This document shows positions 8,243-20,270 of a DNA stretch of 64,000 bases, piece after piece. The stretch covers positions 49,905 through 113,904 of the forward strand of contig MSXT01000009.1 in assembly GCA_002083595.1 (NCBI GenBank), given 5' to 3'. The translations under genes were made by a program, and so were the position numbers. The DNA is from Proteobacteria bacterium ST_bin16 (lineage in GTDB: Bacteria; Pseudomonadota; Gammaproteobacteria; Burkholderiales; Nitrosomonadaceae). Position 1 is the stretch's first letter, and each line of letters opens with the position of its first letter. The notes beneath the pieces are model-generated. The model was not told where the DNA came from. It was given only the letters and a program-made list of their open reading frames with translations, and did not search any database.

Positions 8243-9034
8243 ATGAGAATTACCCACCTCACCTTGCAAAAAATGGTTGAGAACCGTGAAAAATTCGCGG
8301 TACTGACCTGTTACGACGCGACTTTTGCAGCCGTGCTGGAAAATGCCGGTGTAGACGTGTTATTGGTTGGCGACTCCTTGGGCAATGTACTGCACGGTAG
8401 TGACACCACTTTGGCCGTGACGCTCGAGGACATGATTTATCACACACTCTGTGTGGCGCGCGGCAGCAGCAAGGCGCTGATCGTCACGGATATGCCGTTC
8501 GGCAGTTATCAGATCTCGCCCGCGCAAGCGTTTGAGCATGCCGCCAGGATTATCGCCGCGGGTGCGCAGATGGTTAAGATCGAAGGCGGCCATCTTATGG
8601 CTGACACGATTCAGTTCCTAACCCGGCGCGGTATCCCGGTATGCGCGCATATCGGTCTGACGCCGCAATCAGTTCACCAGCTGGGCGGGTATAAGCTACA
8701 GGGCAATACGGAGAAATCGGCGAAACAATTGCTCGATGACGCAAAAAGTCTGGAAAAATCCGGCGCGAGCTTACTGGTCATGGAAATGGTTCCGGCGAAA
8801 CTGGCGAAAAAAATTACCCAAGCATTATCCATTCCGACCATCGGCATCGGCGCAGGTGCCGATTGCTCAGGCCAAGTGCTGGTGCTGCACGACATGCTAG
8901 GGCTATCCCAGGGTAAAAAACCGCGTTTCATCAAAGACTTCATGCCGGGTGCCAAAAGCATACCCGAAGCGGTGGCGAATTATGTACAGGCGGTCAAAAC
9001 CGGACAGTTCCCTGCTAAAGAACACGAATTTTGA
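8243..9034 (+). CDS. panB: 3-methyl-2-oxobutanoate hydroxymethyltransferase
   Basis: Transfers a hydroxymethyl group from 5,10-methylene-tetrahydrofolate to ketoisovalerate, giving ketopantoate (pantothenate/CoA synthesis). It is 263 residues, the normal length. Conserved blocks visible are '[10 protein letters not shown]', the metal-binding '[10 protein letters not shown]', 'DMPFGSYQ', 'AQMVKIEGG', 'GHIGLTPQ' in the form '[15 protein letters not shown]' and '[21 protein letters not shown]'. It is transcribed divergently from the peptide cluster, and panC follows 13 bases downstream, forming a panBC operon. Confidence 0.96.
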   Translation: MRITHLTLQKMVENREKFAVLTCYDATFAAVLENAGVDVLLVGDSLGNVLHGSDTTLAVTLEDMIYHTLCVARGSSKALIVTDMPFGSYQISPAQAFEHAARIIAAGAQMVKIEGGHLMADTIQFLTRRGIPVCAHIGLTPQSVHQLGGYKLQGNTEKSAKQLLDDAKSLEKSGASLLVMEMVPAKLAKKITQALSIPTIGIGAGADCSGQVLVLHDMLGLSQGKKPRFIKDFMPGAKSIPEAVANYVQAVKTGQFPAKEHEF

Positions 9035-9047
9035 TCGCCCGATCTGT

Positions 9048-9893
9048 ATGAACATACTGACCGATATTGCCGCATTGCGTGACACGCTGCGCGATGAAAA
9101 AAACATTGCTTTTGTTCCAACCATGGGGAATCTGCACGAGGGCCATCTGGCGCTGATCGAACAAGCAAACCGGTTGTCCGGTTGCGTGGTGGTCAGTATT
9201 TTTGTCAACCGCCTGCAATTCTTGCCGCACGAAGATTTCGAGCGCTATCCGCGCACATTGGAAGAAGATTGCAGGGCGCTGTCCGCACTGAATGTCAAGA
9301 CCGTTTTCGCGCCCGATGAAAAAATTCTTTTCCCAACGCCGCAAGAATTCTTGTTAGCATTACCGCCTGTAGCAGATATCCTGGAAGGAAAATTCCGCCC
9401 GGGGTTTTTTCGTGGTGTTGCAACGATCGTATTGAAACTATTCAATATTATTCAACCTGACCTGGCTGTATTCGGCAAAAAGGATTATCAGCAGTTGCAT
9501 ATAGTGCGTGAAATGGTACAACAATTGAATTTACCCATTAATATTGTGGCCGGAGAAACGATCCGGTCTGCCGATGGACTGGCGCTCAGTTCGCGTAATC
9601 AGTATTTAAACGGCATACAACGGGCAGAAGCCTGCCACCTTTATCAGACGCTTTTACGCATCAAGCAGGAAATCATTTCCGGCTGCACCGATTTTAAGAC
9701 ACTACAGCAGAACGCCAGCAACGCTTTACTCCAACGCGGCTGGAAAGTTGATTACATCAGCATCCATGAACGCAGTTCGCTGCTGCCGGCGCAGGCCCCG
9801 GACCGGGATTTGGTCGTTTTAGGGGCAGCCTGGCTCGGCAACACGCGATTAATCGATAACCTGGAAATTAAACAGCCGATTTTTCTAAACTAA
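9048..9893 (+). CDS. panC: Pantoate-beta-alanine ligase (pantothenate synthetase)
   Basis: Joins pantoate and beta-alanine with ATP to make pantothenate. From the ATG at 9048 it is 281 residues. The start is chosen because the family N-terminus '[15 protein letters not shown]' begins there; a longer frame to 8949 would run back into panB. Motifs include the nucleotidyltransferase HxGH form '[15 protein letters not shown]', '[10 protein letters not shown]', 'YPRTLEED', 'FGKKDYQQL' and '[13 protein letters not shown]'. It sits directly upstream of dnaA (12-base gap). Confidence 0.95.
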   Translation: MNILTDIAALRDTLRDEKNIAFVPTMGNLHEGHLALIEQANRLSGCVVVSIFVNRLQFLPHEDFERYPRTLEEDCRALSALNVKTVFAPDEKILFPTPQEFLLALPPVADILEGKFRPGFFRGVATIVLKLFNIIQPDLAVFGKKDYQQLHIVREMVQQLNLPINIVAGETIRSADGLALSSRNQYLNGIQRAEACHLYQTLLRIKQEIISGCTDFKTLQQNASNALLQRGWKVDYISIHERSSLLPAQAPDRDLVVLGAAWLGNTRLIDNLEIKQPIFLN

Positions 9894-9905
9894 CATTGCA
9901 GCATT

Positions 9906-11321
9906 ATGACCGCCTTTCCAAACCAGACAGACGAAGAACAAAAAATGATGCGATCACTGAACACTTTCTGGTTATCCTGCCTTGATCATTTTAGAAAAGA
10001 ACTCAACGCACAGCAATTTAACACCTGGATCAAACCCCTACAGATTGATCCGGAACTGAATAGCGACGACGAGGTTGTGTTGATTGCACCCAACCGTTTC
10101 GTGTCGCAATGGGTCAAAGATAATTTCATCGCGCACATAGAAGACATGGCGCTGATGTACTTCGATAAGAAAATCCAGTTTCACCTGAAACTGGCCGAGC
10201 AAAATGATGCAAAAGCCGTAATAGTCAAAGCCGCGCCGGTGGAAACGCCACCGGATCCGCCCGTGGAACCCAAGGCCGCATACCAGCCGGGCAGGAAAAA
10301 TCCCAGCGGTCTGAATCCTAATTTCACCTTCGATAATTTCGTCACCGGCAAAGCCAATCAACTTGCGCGCGCCGGTGCGATCCAGGTGGCGGAATCGCCC
10401 GGTATTGCGTATAACCCGCTGTTCATCTACGGCGGTGTGGGGCTGGGAAAAACGCACTTGATTCAAGCCATCGGTAATTACGTGCAGGAAAACGACAAAA
10501 ACGCCAAGATCCGCTATGTGCATGCGGAAAAATACGTATCCGATGTCGTTAGCGCCTACCAACACAAAGCGTTCGACAAGTTCAAGCTGTACTATCACTC
10601 GCTCGATCTGCTGCTGGTGGACGATGTGCAGTTCTTCGGCGGGAAGAACCGCACGCAGGAAGAGTTTTTCTATGCGTTTAACGCGCTGATTGAAACGCAT
10701 AAACAAGTGATCATCACTTGCGATACTTATCCGAAAGAAATTACCGGACTAGAAGAACGTCTAGTATCGCGTTTCGGCTGGGGATTGACGGTAGCGGTCG
10801 AACCGCCGGAACTGGAAATGCGCGTGGCTATTTTGCTAAAGAAAGCCGAGCAGGAAAAAATCCGTCTGGGCGAAAATGTCGCGTTTTTCATTGCCAAACA
10901 TATCCGCTCCAATGTACGTGAGCTGGAAGGCGCATTGAAACGCGTGCTGGCTTTCTCGCGTTTCATCGGTCAGGAAATCACCTTGGATCTAGCGAAAGAG
11001 GCATTAAAGGACTTGCTCGCCGTACAAAGCCGTCAGATCTCAATCGAGAACATCCAGAAAACCGTCGCCGATTACTACAAAATAAAAGTATCGGAAATGT
11101 ATTCCAAGAAGCGCTCGCGTATCGTCGCACGGCCACGGCAAATGGCAATGGCCATCGCCAAGGAACTGACTTCATTGAGTTTGCCGGATATCGGCGAGGC
11201 GTTCGGCGGGCGGGATCATACCACCGTGCTGCATGGCTACCGCAAAATTAACGAACTGCGCATTTCCGATCCGGTGGTGAACCGGGATTTCAACGCGCTG
11301 ATACTCATTTTGAGAGGTTGA
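9906..11321 (+). CDS. dnaA: Chromosomal replication initiator protein DnaA
   Basis: Binds DnaA boxes at oriC, oligomerises with ATP and opens the origin. It is 471 residues from the ATG at 9906. ATGs at 9945 and 9948, just before the conserved '[16 protein letters not shown]' domain I, are good alternatives, and no ribosome binding site decides. Domain III carries Walker A '[16 protein letters not shown]' and Walker B '[10 protein letters not shown]'. Domain IV ends with the DNA-binding signature '[14 protein letters not shown]'. It is followed by an intergenic region with DnaA boxes and then dnaN and gyrB, the classical origin-proximal order. Confidence 0.97.
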   Translation: MTAFPNQTDEEQKMMRSLNTFWLSCLDHFRKELNAQQFNTWIKPLQIDPELNSDDEVVLIAPNRFVSQWVKDNFIAHIEDMALMYFDKKIQFHLKLAEQNDAKAVIVKAAPVETPPDPPVEPKAAYQPGRKNPSGLNPNFTFDNFVTGKANQLARAGAIQVAESPGIAYNPLFIYGGVGLGKTHLIQAIGNYVQENDKNAKIRYVHAEKYVSDVVSAYQHKAFDKFKLYYHSLDLLLVDDVQFFGGKNRTQEEFFYAFNALIETHKQVIITCDTYPKEITGLEERLVSRFGWGLTVAVEPPELEMRVAILLKKAEQEKIRLGENVAFFIAKHIRSNVRELEGALKRVLAFSRFIGQEITLDLAKEALKDLLAVQSRQISIENIQKTVADYYKIKVSEMYSKKRSRIVARPRQMAMAIAKELTSLSLPDIGEAFGGRDHTTVLHGYRKINELRISDPVVNRDFNALILILRG

Positions 11322-11337
11322 TAACAGTTGAACAGTT

Positions 11338-11346
11338 TGTGTATAA
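11338..11346 (-). promoter_or_regulatory. DnaA box (TTATACACA)
   Basis: Reads TTATACACA on the minus strand, an exact match to TTATNCACA, 16 bases after the dnaA stop codon. Confidence 0.6.
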
Positions 11347-11372
11347 CTCGTGTTTTAAAAAATCCGCCATTT

Positions 11373-11381
11373 TTATCCACA
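11373..11381 (+). promoter_or_regulatory. DnaA box (TTATCCACA)
   Basis: An exact match to the high-affinity R1-type box TTATCCACA in the dnaA-dnaN spacer. Confidence 0.7.
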
Positions 11382-11511
11382 AACTATCCAAGCAGTATAC
11401 ACTCGCCATACAAAGCAAAATTTTAGACTATCTTGTTGATATTCAGCAGATGTTAGAAACGATACAGAAGAATGGCTGACATTATTAAATTACTATTACT
11501 TTTTTATATAA

Positions 11512-12627
11512 ATGCTTTTAATTAAAACCAACCGGGACACATTGTTAAAACCGCTACAGACAGTCACCGGAATTGTCGAACGCCGTCAGACATTACCCAT
11601 CTTATCGAATGTGTTGATCCGGCAAACTGCGGAAAAGACCTCTTTTTTGACCACTGATCTGGAAATACAAATCAAAACGGTTGCAACCATTGATTTGTTG
11701 CCCAAACAGGATTTTTCCTTGACGGTTTCCGCAAAAAAATTGCAAGACATTTTGCGTTCTCTATCCGCCGATGCCGAAGTGACATTAACCCGGCAGGACG
11801 ATCATCTCTACGTCAAATCTGGCAAAAGCGCGTTCAATCTGCAAATACTTCCGGCGGAAGACTTTCCCGAAGTTGCGGAAGAAGCTGAATCGGAAGATGC
11901 GATCACGCTGAAACAAAAAGAATTAAAAGACTTGTTGCACCATGTCCAGTTTGCCGTCGCGCAACAAGACATCCGTTATTACCTGAACGGTCTGTTGTTA
12001 TTGACGGATAACAAGAAATTCATCAGCGTTGGCACCGACGGGCATCGTTTAGCTTACATCGAAGCGGCACTGGACAAAGCACAGAAAAAGCAGGAAGTCA
12101 TCCTGCCACGCAAGGCCGTGTATGAGCTGTCCAAATTGCTCGAAGACAACGAAGAACCGGTGACCATTGAATACTTCCAGAACAAAGTGCGGTTTTCCTT
12201 TTCTGGCATCGTCCTGACGTCTAAAGTCATCGACGGTAAGTTTCCCGACTACAATCGCGTTATCCCGACCCGGAACAACAAACAGTTTGAAATTAGCCGC
12301 CAAACCTTCTTGCAGGCGTTGCAACGGGTATCGATACTGTCTAACCAAAGCGAAAAATTCCGTGGCGTGCGCTTGATCGTCAGTGAAAATAACCTGCGTA
12401 TCGTTTGCAAAAACAACGAGCAGGAAGAAGCCGAAGAAGAATTGGAAATCAACTACACTGAAGAATCGGTGGATATCAGCCTCAACATCACTTATCTGCT
12501 CGATTTATTGAACAATGTGGATAGCGAAATCGTGCAGTGCGCGTTTGAAAATGCCAACAGCAGTGTGCTGATTACAATACCTGGGAACGATGCGTTTAAA
12601 TATATCGTCATGCCGATGAGAATTTAA
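11512..12627 (+). CDS. dnaN: DNA polymerase III beta subunit (sliding clamp)
   Basis: Ring-shaped clamp that tethers DNA polymerase III to the template and binds Hda, MutS and other partners. It is 371 residues, within the normal range, with the three-fold repeated clamp fold. Visible conserved blocks include 'RRQTLPILSNVLI', 'TDLEIQIKT', 'DGHRLAYIEA', 'FPDYNRVIP' and the C-terminal 'YIVMPMRI', where the family usually ends MPMRL. The ATG at 11512 directly follows an AT-rich tract; no clear Shine-Dalgarno sequence is present. Confidence 0.97.
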   Translation: MLLIKTNRDTLLKPLQTVTGIVERRQTLPILSNVLIRQTAEKTSFLTTDLEIQIKTVATIDLLPKQDFSLTVSAKKLQDILRSLSADAEVTLTRQDDHLYVKSGKSAFNLQILPAEDFPEVAEEAESEDAITLKQKELKDLLHHVQFAVAQQDIRYYLNGLLLLTDNKKFISVGTDGHRLAYIEAALDKAQKKQEVILPRKAVYELSKLLEDNEEPVTIEYFQNKVRFSFSGIVLTSKVIDGKFPDYNRVIPTRNNKQFEISRQTFLQALQRVSILSNQSEKFRGVRLIVSENNLRIVCKNNEQEEAEEELEINYTEESVDISLNITYLLDLLNNVDSEIVQCAFENANSSVLITIPGNDAFKYIVMPMRI

Positions 12628-12707
12628 CCGCATGTGAGCAAACACTCAGCAAAATCGGCAACTATCGAAGTCATTTCCTGCAACTTACATAACCCTGAAA
12701 ATCCTGA

Positions 12708-15131
<2,424 letters not shown>

Positions 15132-15140
15132 GGGAAAAAA

Positions 15141-15170
15141 ATTGAATCCGTGAAGTTCACTTCAATTTTT
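15141..15170 (+). terminator. Rho-independent terminator after gyrB
   Basis: ATTGAA (15141-15146) pairs with TTCAAT (15161-15166), with an inner GTGA/TCAC stem and a small bulge, followed by a run of T. It lies 10 bases after the gyrB stop. The stem is AT-rich, so strength is uncertain. Confidence 0.55.
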
Positions 15171-15264
15171 ACATTATCTAATTCTAATTCCAAATGATAC
15201 TATTACCAAATTGATTTATATGGCATCTAATATTGGTTTTAATATTATTGCAATTAATCGGGTA

Positions 15265-17775
15265 CTAAGTTTCAACAATAACTCGAGCGGCTAATTCCAC
15301 CTGTTGAGCGACCGCTTTGTAAATATCGACCTCAGTTTTAGGTGTACGAATCGAAACTATTAAGCTATATCTGATAGGAAGATTGTACCTTTCTTTTCTT
15401 GGACGAGTTCGCCACCAGCCCATTGCGGGGTATACAGCTAGAAATCCACGGCTAGCTAGGTCGGCTGCCGTGCCTTCCCAAATATCCTGATGAAGCGAGC
15501 CTTTATGTCTATTTTGTTCTCCTAATTTCCAATTAGGGTCTTTGGGATTAACTTGTTGTTCATCTTCTTCAATTATGGCCGCTGCATTTACGCGAGCAAG
15601 AAAGTCGTTAGTTCGTTCTAAAGGCCTGCGAACGTCAAATCTTAAACGGCAAGAAGGATAATGGAATTTTGAGGTAGTTCCTCGAGACGAAGGATTAGGT
15701 TCAATAAAGTAAGACAAAGTGACACGCATTTGTACCAGTGTTTCCCCTAGTGCTTCGAGTTCTTCTTTCGGCCAAGGTAGGCTATGAAGATTCATATCCC
15801 TTGTTTTTACTTTACCTTTTTCTTTTTTGTAAGGATGAATTATATCTTCGACGATGAGTGTCAATGAATTTGAGACACTCCATTTTGCTATCTCAATATC
15901 AGGTACTCCCCATCCACAATGCCTGATTAGGTTGACATAATCATTTTTAGTTGGGGTTTTATTTGCAGGTAAGTATTTTTGGCGCATGTTCTCTGTCCAT
16001 ATAGCCGAATGGACAATTAAAGCCCGAATAGTTTCTGGGCTCAGTTGTGGGTATGCCGTCATGAGTTTTGCAGCCATACGTGCGCATAGCGCGGATGCTG
16101 CACTAGTAGCATTGGTTGTTGTAAATAATTTTTCGGTAGGTTTGTAGTGAGTGGTAAGCAAATTGAGGCTTGGTACAGTACCTACAAAACCATCATAAAT
16201 GTTTTTACCCAAGTTGCCACCTTCAAAAACTACGTCAGGCTTCAATGGCCACGCTTTATCCCAACTAGCAGAGGTTGTGCTGAAGGGACTTAACCCGCCA
16301 GTTGTGGCTACTGCTTGTAAAGTAGAGTCTTGAGTGTCAGTTTTTTCCGTAAATGCGCCAACAGTTATTGCATTCCAAGCTTGTCCTGGATCGTGAATTA
16401 AATTTGTTGAAAGGCTATCAGGATAATTTACCCAAGCTACTTGCTCTCTGATATTGCCAGCAGAAAGAATAATTAAGCGACGAAACTGTCCGTTACCATC
16501 TGCATCAGATGCAAGCCGATCTACCATTGCAGACCATGAAGAAGGGCGGCCACGATCCCTGAAATCTGAAGCTGTTACAGCGGAGCTAAAAACACGAGGG
16601 CGATTGGGCTCAACGATTTCTGGCTGACTTACAGCATCCCTAAAGAGATCAGCATGGAATGTAGAGTTACCATTATTATTGCCTTCTTTCTGAATGATTT
16701 TTACAGACTCTAAAAGGAAATCAATATGAATAGGTTCACTAGTAGATAGCGCTTCGGTTAAATCACCGTAAGTAGTTATACCTGCTATACCTGTTCCATG
16801 ATTAGATTCATCATCTGCTCCCCATTTTGGATTCACTGTAAATAAATCGGTTGTGTTTATCACGGGAGCGAGCAAAGCATGGCCTCGATTGATACCTGAA
16901 TCAATCAAACATACTCTGGGGGTATTGTTGCTATGGTTGGGAAAAGTAGCTCTAGTATGCAAATTAGCTTGCCATTTTTGCTGCTCTACATTATTCATAC
17001 CATCAAATAACTCTGCCGTTTCTTTTGCTCGTCTGAGTTCGGCAACGCAATTTAGCGTCCTTACAGATTGAGATAGTTGTTGCTCTGATCCATACATCAA
17101 CACAACAGTTCGCTCAGGAAAATCAACTCTAGTGTCACTTACGGTGCAACCAGCGGAACTAGCTAGTTTTCTGAAATCTGCAACTACTGCTTCCCGATGA
17201 CCTCGGTTTGTAAGCCATACCTCCCACCAAAATGATTCTTCATTATTTTGGGGTAAAACATCAATATCATCAGTCCATAAGGCGCGAAGTTCCGCAGATC
17301 TTATTGCACTGATGGTGTTTAAAAGATCTTTATGGTCAATAGGATCTTCGTTTTTATTCTTTTTCTCTGCAAGGTACTCAGTGATGTAATTCTCAAAGTG
17401 CGCTAACTTGCCATCAGGTACAAAAACATTTGCAATCGTAGTGTCGCCATCTTTTTTGATGCTAAGTAATTCAATATGTTTCGTATCGTTGCCAAGACTT
17501 TCGAAGGCCAGTTCGATGTCAGGTTGGCTTTCGAATTGGATTTGAAGACCTAATCCACTTTCAAACCCCAGCGCTTGTTGCAATCCTATAGCTTGCTGAG
17601 CAATAGGTTTTATTAACTCTAGCTGAGCTAACAGTGAAGTGCCATGTTGATTGCGGGGTAGTTCAGGAATAACAGCATTAGAACCACCACCAGTATTATG
17701 AGCAGTGAAATCTTTTGGTTCTGACGTTTGAGAAAGGATTAAATGAGGTCGTTTATCTTGAGGCTGATTTGCCAT
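15265..17775 (-). CDS. ietS: Subtilisin-like S8 serine protease, IetS-like
   Basis: A large (836-residue) S8-family peptidase without a signal peptide, so probably cytoplasmic. The catalytic triad is visible: Asp292 in 'CLIDSG', His326 in 'NHGTGIAGI' and Ser558 in 'TNATSAASA', with the oxyanion Asn441 in 'SAGNIRE' (numbered from the ATG at 17775). The Ser motif is NATSAAS instead of the common GTSMAxP. About 280 residues precede the protease domain and about 260 follow it. It overlaps the upstream AAA ATPase gene by 23 bases, indicating coupling. This two-gene layout matches IetAS, known from plasmid stability/incompatibility and from phage-defence surveys. It is more AT-rich than its neighbours. 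Another in-frame start lies at 17793. Confidence 0.8.
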   Translation of the reverse strand: MANQPQDKRPHLILSQTSEPKDFTAHNTGGGSNAVIPELPRNQHGTSLLAQLELIKPIAQQAIGLQQALGFESGLGLQIQFESQPDIELAFESLGNDTKHIELLSIKKDGDTTIANVFVPDGKLAHFENYITEYLAEKKNKNEDPIDHKDLLNTISAIRSAELRALWTDDIDVLPQNNEESFWWEVWLTNRGHREAVVADFRKLASSAGCTVSDTRVDFPERTVVLMYGSEQQLSQSVRTLNCVAELRRAKETAELFDGMNNVEQQKWQANLHTRATFPNHSNNTPRVCLIDSGINRGHALLAPVINTTDLFTVNPKWGADDESNHGTGIAGITTYGDLTEALSTSEPIHIDFLLESVKIIQKEGNNNGNSTFHADLFRDAVSQPEIVEPNRPRVFSSAVTASDFRDRGRPSSWSAMVDRLASDADGNGQFRRLIILSAGNIREQVAWVNYPDSLSTNLIHDPGQAWNAITVGAFTEKTDTQDSTLQAVATTGGLSPFSTTSASWDKAWPLKPDVVFEGGNLGKNIYDGFVGTVPSLNLLTTHYKPTEKLFTTTNATSAASALCARMAAKLMTAYPQLSPETIRALIVHSAIWTENMRQKYLPANKTPTKNDYVNLIRHCGWGVPDIEIAKWSVSNSLTLIVEDIIHPYKKEKGKVKTRDMNLHSLPWPKEELEALGETLVQMRVTLSYFIEPNPSSRGTTSKFHYPSCRLRFDVRRPLERTNDFLARVNAAAIIEEDEQQVNPKDPNWKLGEQNRHKGSLHQDIWEGTAADLASRGFLAVYPAMGWWRTRPRKERYNLPIRYSLIVSIRTPKTEVDIYKAVAQQVELAARVIVET

Positions 17776-18790
17776 TATTTTCAAGCTCGCCATTATTTTT
17801 ATTAATGAGCTTACCGCTTATGAGTTTTCGTTCTTCTAACATTTGTAGCAGGTCAATTTCTTCGACTGAAGTTTTGTCATGAATAATTGCGTCTTTTAAT
17901 GACTCATCAATGGCTTTGGAAATCTCGGCATAACTCATTCCAATCGCAGTGACGGCTACTTTTTTCCACGCTAATCGTTTAGGCTTGAATCCAGTAAGTC
18001 TTGATTTGAGGATTGAAATTACTTGATCTTCGTTTGGAAAACCGTATTGAATCATGTCATCAAAGCGACGAAATAAAGCGTAATCCAAGGCCTCTGGGTG
18101 ATTGGTAGCAGCAATAATTACACTATTGGAATTATCATGCTCAAGCATTTGTAAAAAGCTATTCAAGACCCTACGAATTTCTCCCACATCATTGGCTTGC
18201 CCGCGTTGTGAACCAATTGCATCAAATTCATCAAAAAAGTATATACCTCTGACATTAGCTACGGCATCAAATATCTGACGTAGCTTAGCGGCAGTTTCAC
18301 CCATGAATTTTGTGATGAGTGAATCAAGTCTTACAGAAAATAATGGGATACCAAGCTCGCCGGCCAATGCAGATGCTGTCATTGTTTTGCCAGTACCTGG
18401 CGGGCCGACTAAAAGCAGTTTGCGTCGAGGTGATAAGCCGTGCTCTCTTATTTTTCCAAAAAAACGTTGTTCCTTTATAATCCTATGAAGACTATCTTCG
18501 ACAGTCTTATCGAGAACCATATCGGATAATCTTGAATGTGGGAATGAAACAGTAAGCAGGCTGGCTAGCTCGCCTTGAGGTTTATTTAAGGATACTAGTT
18601 TCTTGGATGCATCATTTTTATATGCTTTTGATTTAGCAGTATCAATTAAATCGCGTAACTCTAAAGCGAGCTTACCATGGCCAAGCTTAGCTTCGTGAGC
18701 GGCTATTTGCATTGCCACAGAGTAAAAATGACTATCATCACCGCTAACATGCGATTTTAATAATGCTTTAATTTGTTCTGAACTTGCCAT
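17753..18790 (-). CDS. ietA: AAA ATPase, IetA-like partner of the S8 protease
   Basis: A 345-residue AAA ATPase; with ietS it forms an apparent two-gene defence or addiction module. Numbered from the upstream ATG at 18808, Walker A GPPGTGKT is at 135-142, Walker B 'YFFDEFDA' at 190-197, and the sensor/arginine-finger region is 'IIAATNHPEALDYALFRRFD'. The ATG at 18790 (MASSEQIKALLKSH) is preferred because homologues, as I recall them, start this way; neither start has a good ribosome binding site. The likely role is to unfold or present substrates to, or hold in check, the protease. The trigger is unknown. Low GC and position between housekeeping genes suggest transfer. Confidence 0.8.
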   Translation of the reverse strand: MASSEQIKALLKSHVSGDDSHFYSVAMQIAAHEAKLGHGKLALELRDLIDTAKSKAYKNDASKKLVSLNKPQGELASLLTVSFPHSRLSDMVLDKTVEDSLHRIIKEQRFFGKIREHGLSPRRKLLLVGPPGTGKTMTASALAGELGIPLFSVRLDSLITKFMGETAAKLRQIFDAVANVRGIYFFDEFDAIGSQRGQANDVGEIRRVLNSFLQMLEHDNSNSVIIAATNHPEALDYALFRRFDDMIQYGFPNEDQVISILKSRLTGFKPKRLAWKKVAVTAIGMSYAEISKAIDESLKDAIIHDKTSVEEIDLLQMLEERKLISGKLINKNNGELENNGKSASR

Positions 18791-18961
18791 TGCTGAACCA
18801 GAGTTCATTTGAAAATATAATGCATTATGCCAGCTTTCTGGCTAAGCAACTAAGCCTTTAGCTTTTGAGTGGACATAGCGTTTTAGTAATTCAAGATTTT
18901 ATACTTAATTTCTTCGGGTTTAAATTCCTCGCTGCTTGCGATGGGGGTGCTTTATTATAAT

Positions 18962-19036
18962 TTAAGCAATTACACGAGATGCACGTTTACGTTCATGCTC
19001 CAACAGATAGTGCTTGCGAATCTGGATCGTTTTCGG
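18962..19036 (-). pseudogene. Remnant of a second typA 3' end
   Basis: On the minus strand, 24 codons and a TAA read '[20 protein letters not shown]' then RVIA. This matches the C-terminus of the intact TypA at 20468 ('[20 protein letters not shown]' then RAAA) at 18 of 24 positions. Codon choice differs, and similarity stops abruptly above about 19036, where no open frame continues. It is therefore a short piece of a diverged typA gene. It lies about 170 bases upstream of ietA in the same orientation, so it may mark the edge of the transferred segment. The plus-strand ORF across it is a shadow. The rest of the 18791-19188 gap shows nothing I recognise apart from the ribosome binding site at its right end. 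Confidence 0.75.
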
Positions 19037-19188
19037 GTTGCCATACCGTTAGAGCTATCTAATGACTTTAGCGCTAATCCCTCTAGTGGCGAGCTTCCAC
19101 ATTTCTGGCAACAAATCGCATTGCAATACCAGGCGCACCAGCCTATTCTTATAAAAAGCCATAGTTATCCTAAATGGGAGGTTAATCA

Positions 19189-20244
19189 ATGAAAAAACAT
19201 CTTTTGATTCCAAAGCTCTGTTCCGTGTCGCTGGCGTTCATTCTGGCGCAGGGCGTTTCCCATGCGATGCCCGGCATGCACGATTCCGGCAGTGGAGCGG
19301 CGACGGAGCAGCCAAGGGTGTCGAAGAGTCTTGGCGGGAAAATCAATTCACCCGGTTCTGAGATGGAGATCACTTACAGTGCCGACGGCAAGACGGCGAT
19401 TTTTGTGTCGACGCGCGAAGGCAGTGTTCAATCACCCGGCGGTAACTACAGTTTCGATATCTGGATGTCTCATCAAGTCGATGGCGAGTGGCAGGAGCCG
19501 GTTCATTTGGGGCCAGGCATCGATCCCAAGGTGGGGCCGAACATCAATACTTCGGCGTGGGAGCTGGAGCCGAGCTTTTCCGATGACGGCAATGTGATTT
19601 ATTTTACCCGCTACGAGGCAGGCAATATGCTGTCCGGCGATTTGTACGTGGTGCAAAAAGTCGATGGCGTGTGGCAATCGGCCAGAAACTGGAACGATGT
19701 GCCGGAATTGCCGAGCATCAATACCTCAACCGGTGAGGAACATTGTCCGATCATCGCGTCCGATAGCCTGATTTACTTCAGTTACCATCAGCCGGGCGAG
19801 ACGCAGGATAGCGATATCTGGAAGGTCGAGAAGAAAGACGGTGTGTGGCAGAAACCGGAAAGTTTGGGAGCGAAGATCAATTCACCGCAGCGCGACCATA
19901 TGCACTGGACCGGATTATCGAAGGACGGCAAAAGCCTGATCATCACCAGCATGCGCACGGATCTCGATTCGCGCGGTGGGCATGATGAGTGGATTGCCCG
20001 GCAAAATGCCGACGGTGAATGGCAGCAGCCGGTCAATCTCGGTGATGCAATCAATACCGGCGGGGAAGATATGTGCTGGACGTTCACGCCGGATGGTAAG
20101 AAATTTACCGGCAGCTGGGGGCCGCACGGCACGTATGACATGGATCTGCGCTGGGTGAATAAAAACGATGTGCCGCTGTTAAAGGACTTTGAGCCGATTG
20201 GCCCGCCGCCCAATCTGCTGAAGAACAGTAAAACAGGCGGATGA
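19189..20244 (+). CDS. Secreted PD40-type beta-propeller protein
   Basis: A 351-residue exported protein of unknown function. A signal peptide is clear at residues 1-26 (MKKHLLIPKLC...VSHAMP). The mature part has repeated 'ysxDGKxxxF/IYF' and 'W(Q)xPxxLGxxIN' units, for example 'ITYSADGKTAIFVST', 'PSFSDDGNVIYFTR' and 'TFTPDGKKFTGSW'. These are typical of WD40-like PD40/TolB propeller blades. Such proteins act in the periplasm or outside the cell as binding scaffolds; the ligand is not evident. The ATG at 19189 has GGGAGG eight bases upstream, a strong start. It appears to be a single-gene unit between the typA remnant and the inverted-repeat element. Confidence 0.8.
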   Translation: MKKHLLIPKLCSVSLAFILAQGVSHAMPGMHDSGSGAATEQPRVSKSLGGKINSPGSEMEITYSADGKTAIFVSTREGSVQSPGGNYSFDIWMSHQVDGEWQEPVHLGPGIDPKVGPNINTSAWELEPSFSDDGNVIYFTRYEAGNMLSGDLYVVQKVDGVWQSARNWNDVPELPSINTSTGEEHCPIIASDSLIYFSYHQPGETQDSDIWKVEKKDGVWQKPESLGAKINSPQRDHMHWTGLSKDGKSLIITSMRTDLDSRGGHDEWIARQNADGEWQQPVNLGDAINTGGEDMCWTFTPDGKKFTGSWGPHGTYDMDLRWVNKNDVPLLKDFEPIGPPPNLLKNSKTGG

Positions 20245-20270
20245 CGGAAAAGCGGTGAAGCAGTGAAGCT

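Larger units (their letters stand above)
11322..11511 (+). other. Probable replication origin region (oriC) between dnaA and dnaN
   Basis: This 190-base gene-free stretch holds two matches to the DnaA box consensus TTATNCACA: TTATCCACA at 11373-11381 (plus) and TTATACACA at 11338-11346 (minus). A weaker site, GTATACACT, is at 11395-11403. A strongly AT-rich tract at 11480-11511, adjoining dnaN, could be the unwinding element. The dnaA-dnaN spacer is a known place for bacterial origins. Only two strong boxes are seen, so part of the origin may lie elsewhere. Confidence 0.6.

Noticed and set aside
10038..10706. 222-codon minus-strand ORF
   Set aside because: Antisense shadow of dnaA.
18941..19192. 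83-codon plus-strand ORF before the propeller gene
   Set aside because: It is antisense to the typA remnant and overlaps the well-supported start of the propeller gene.
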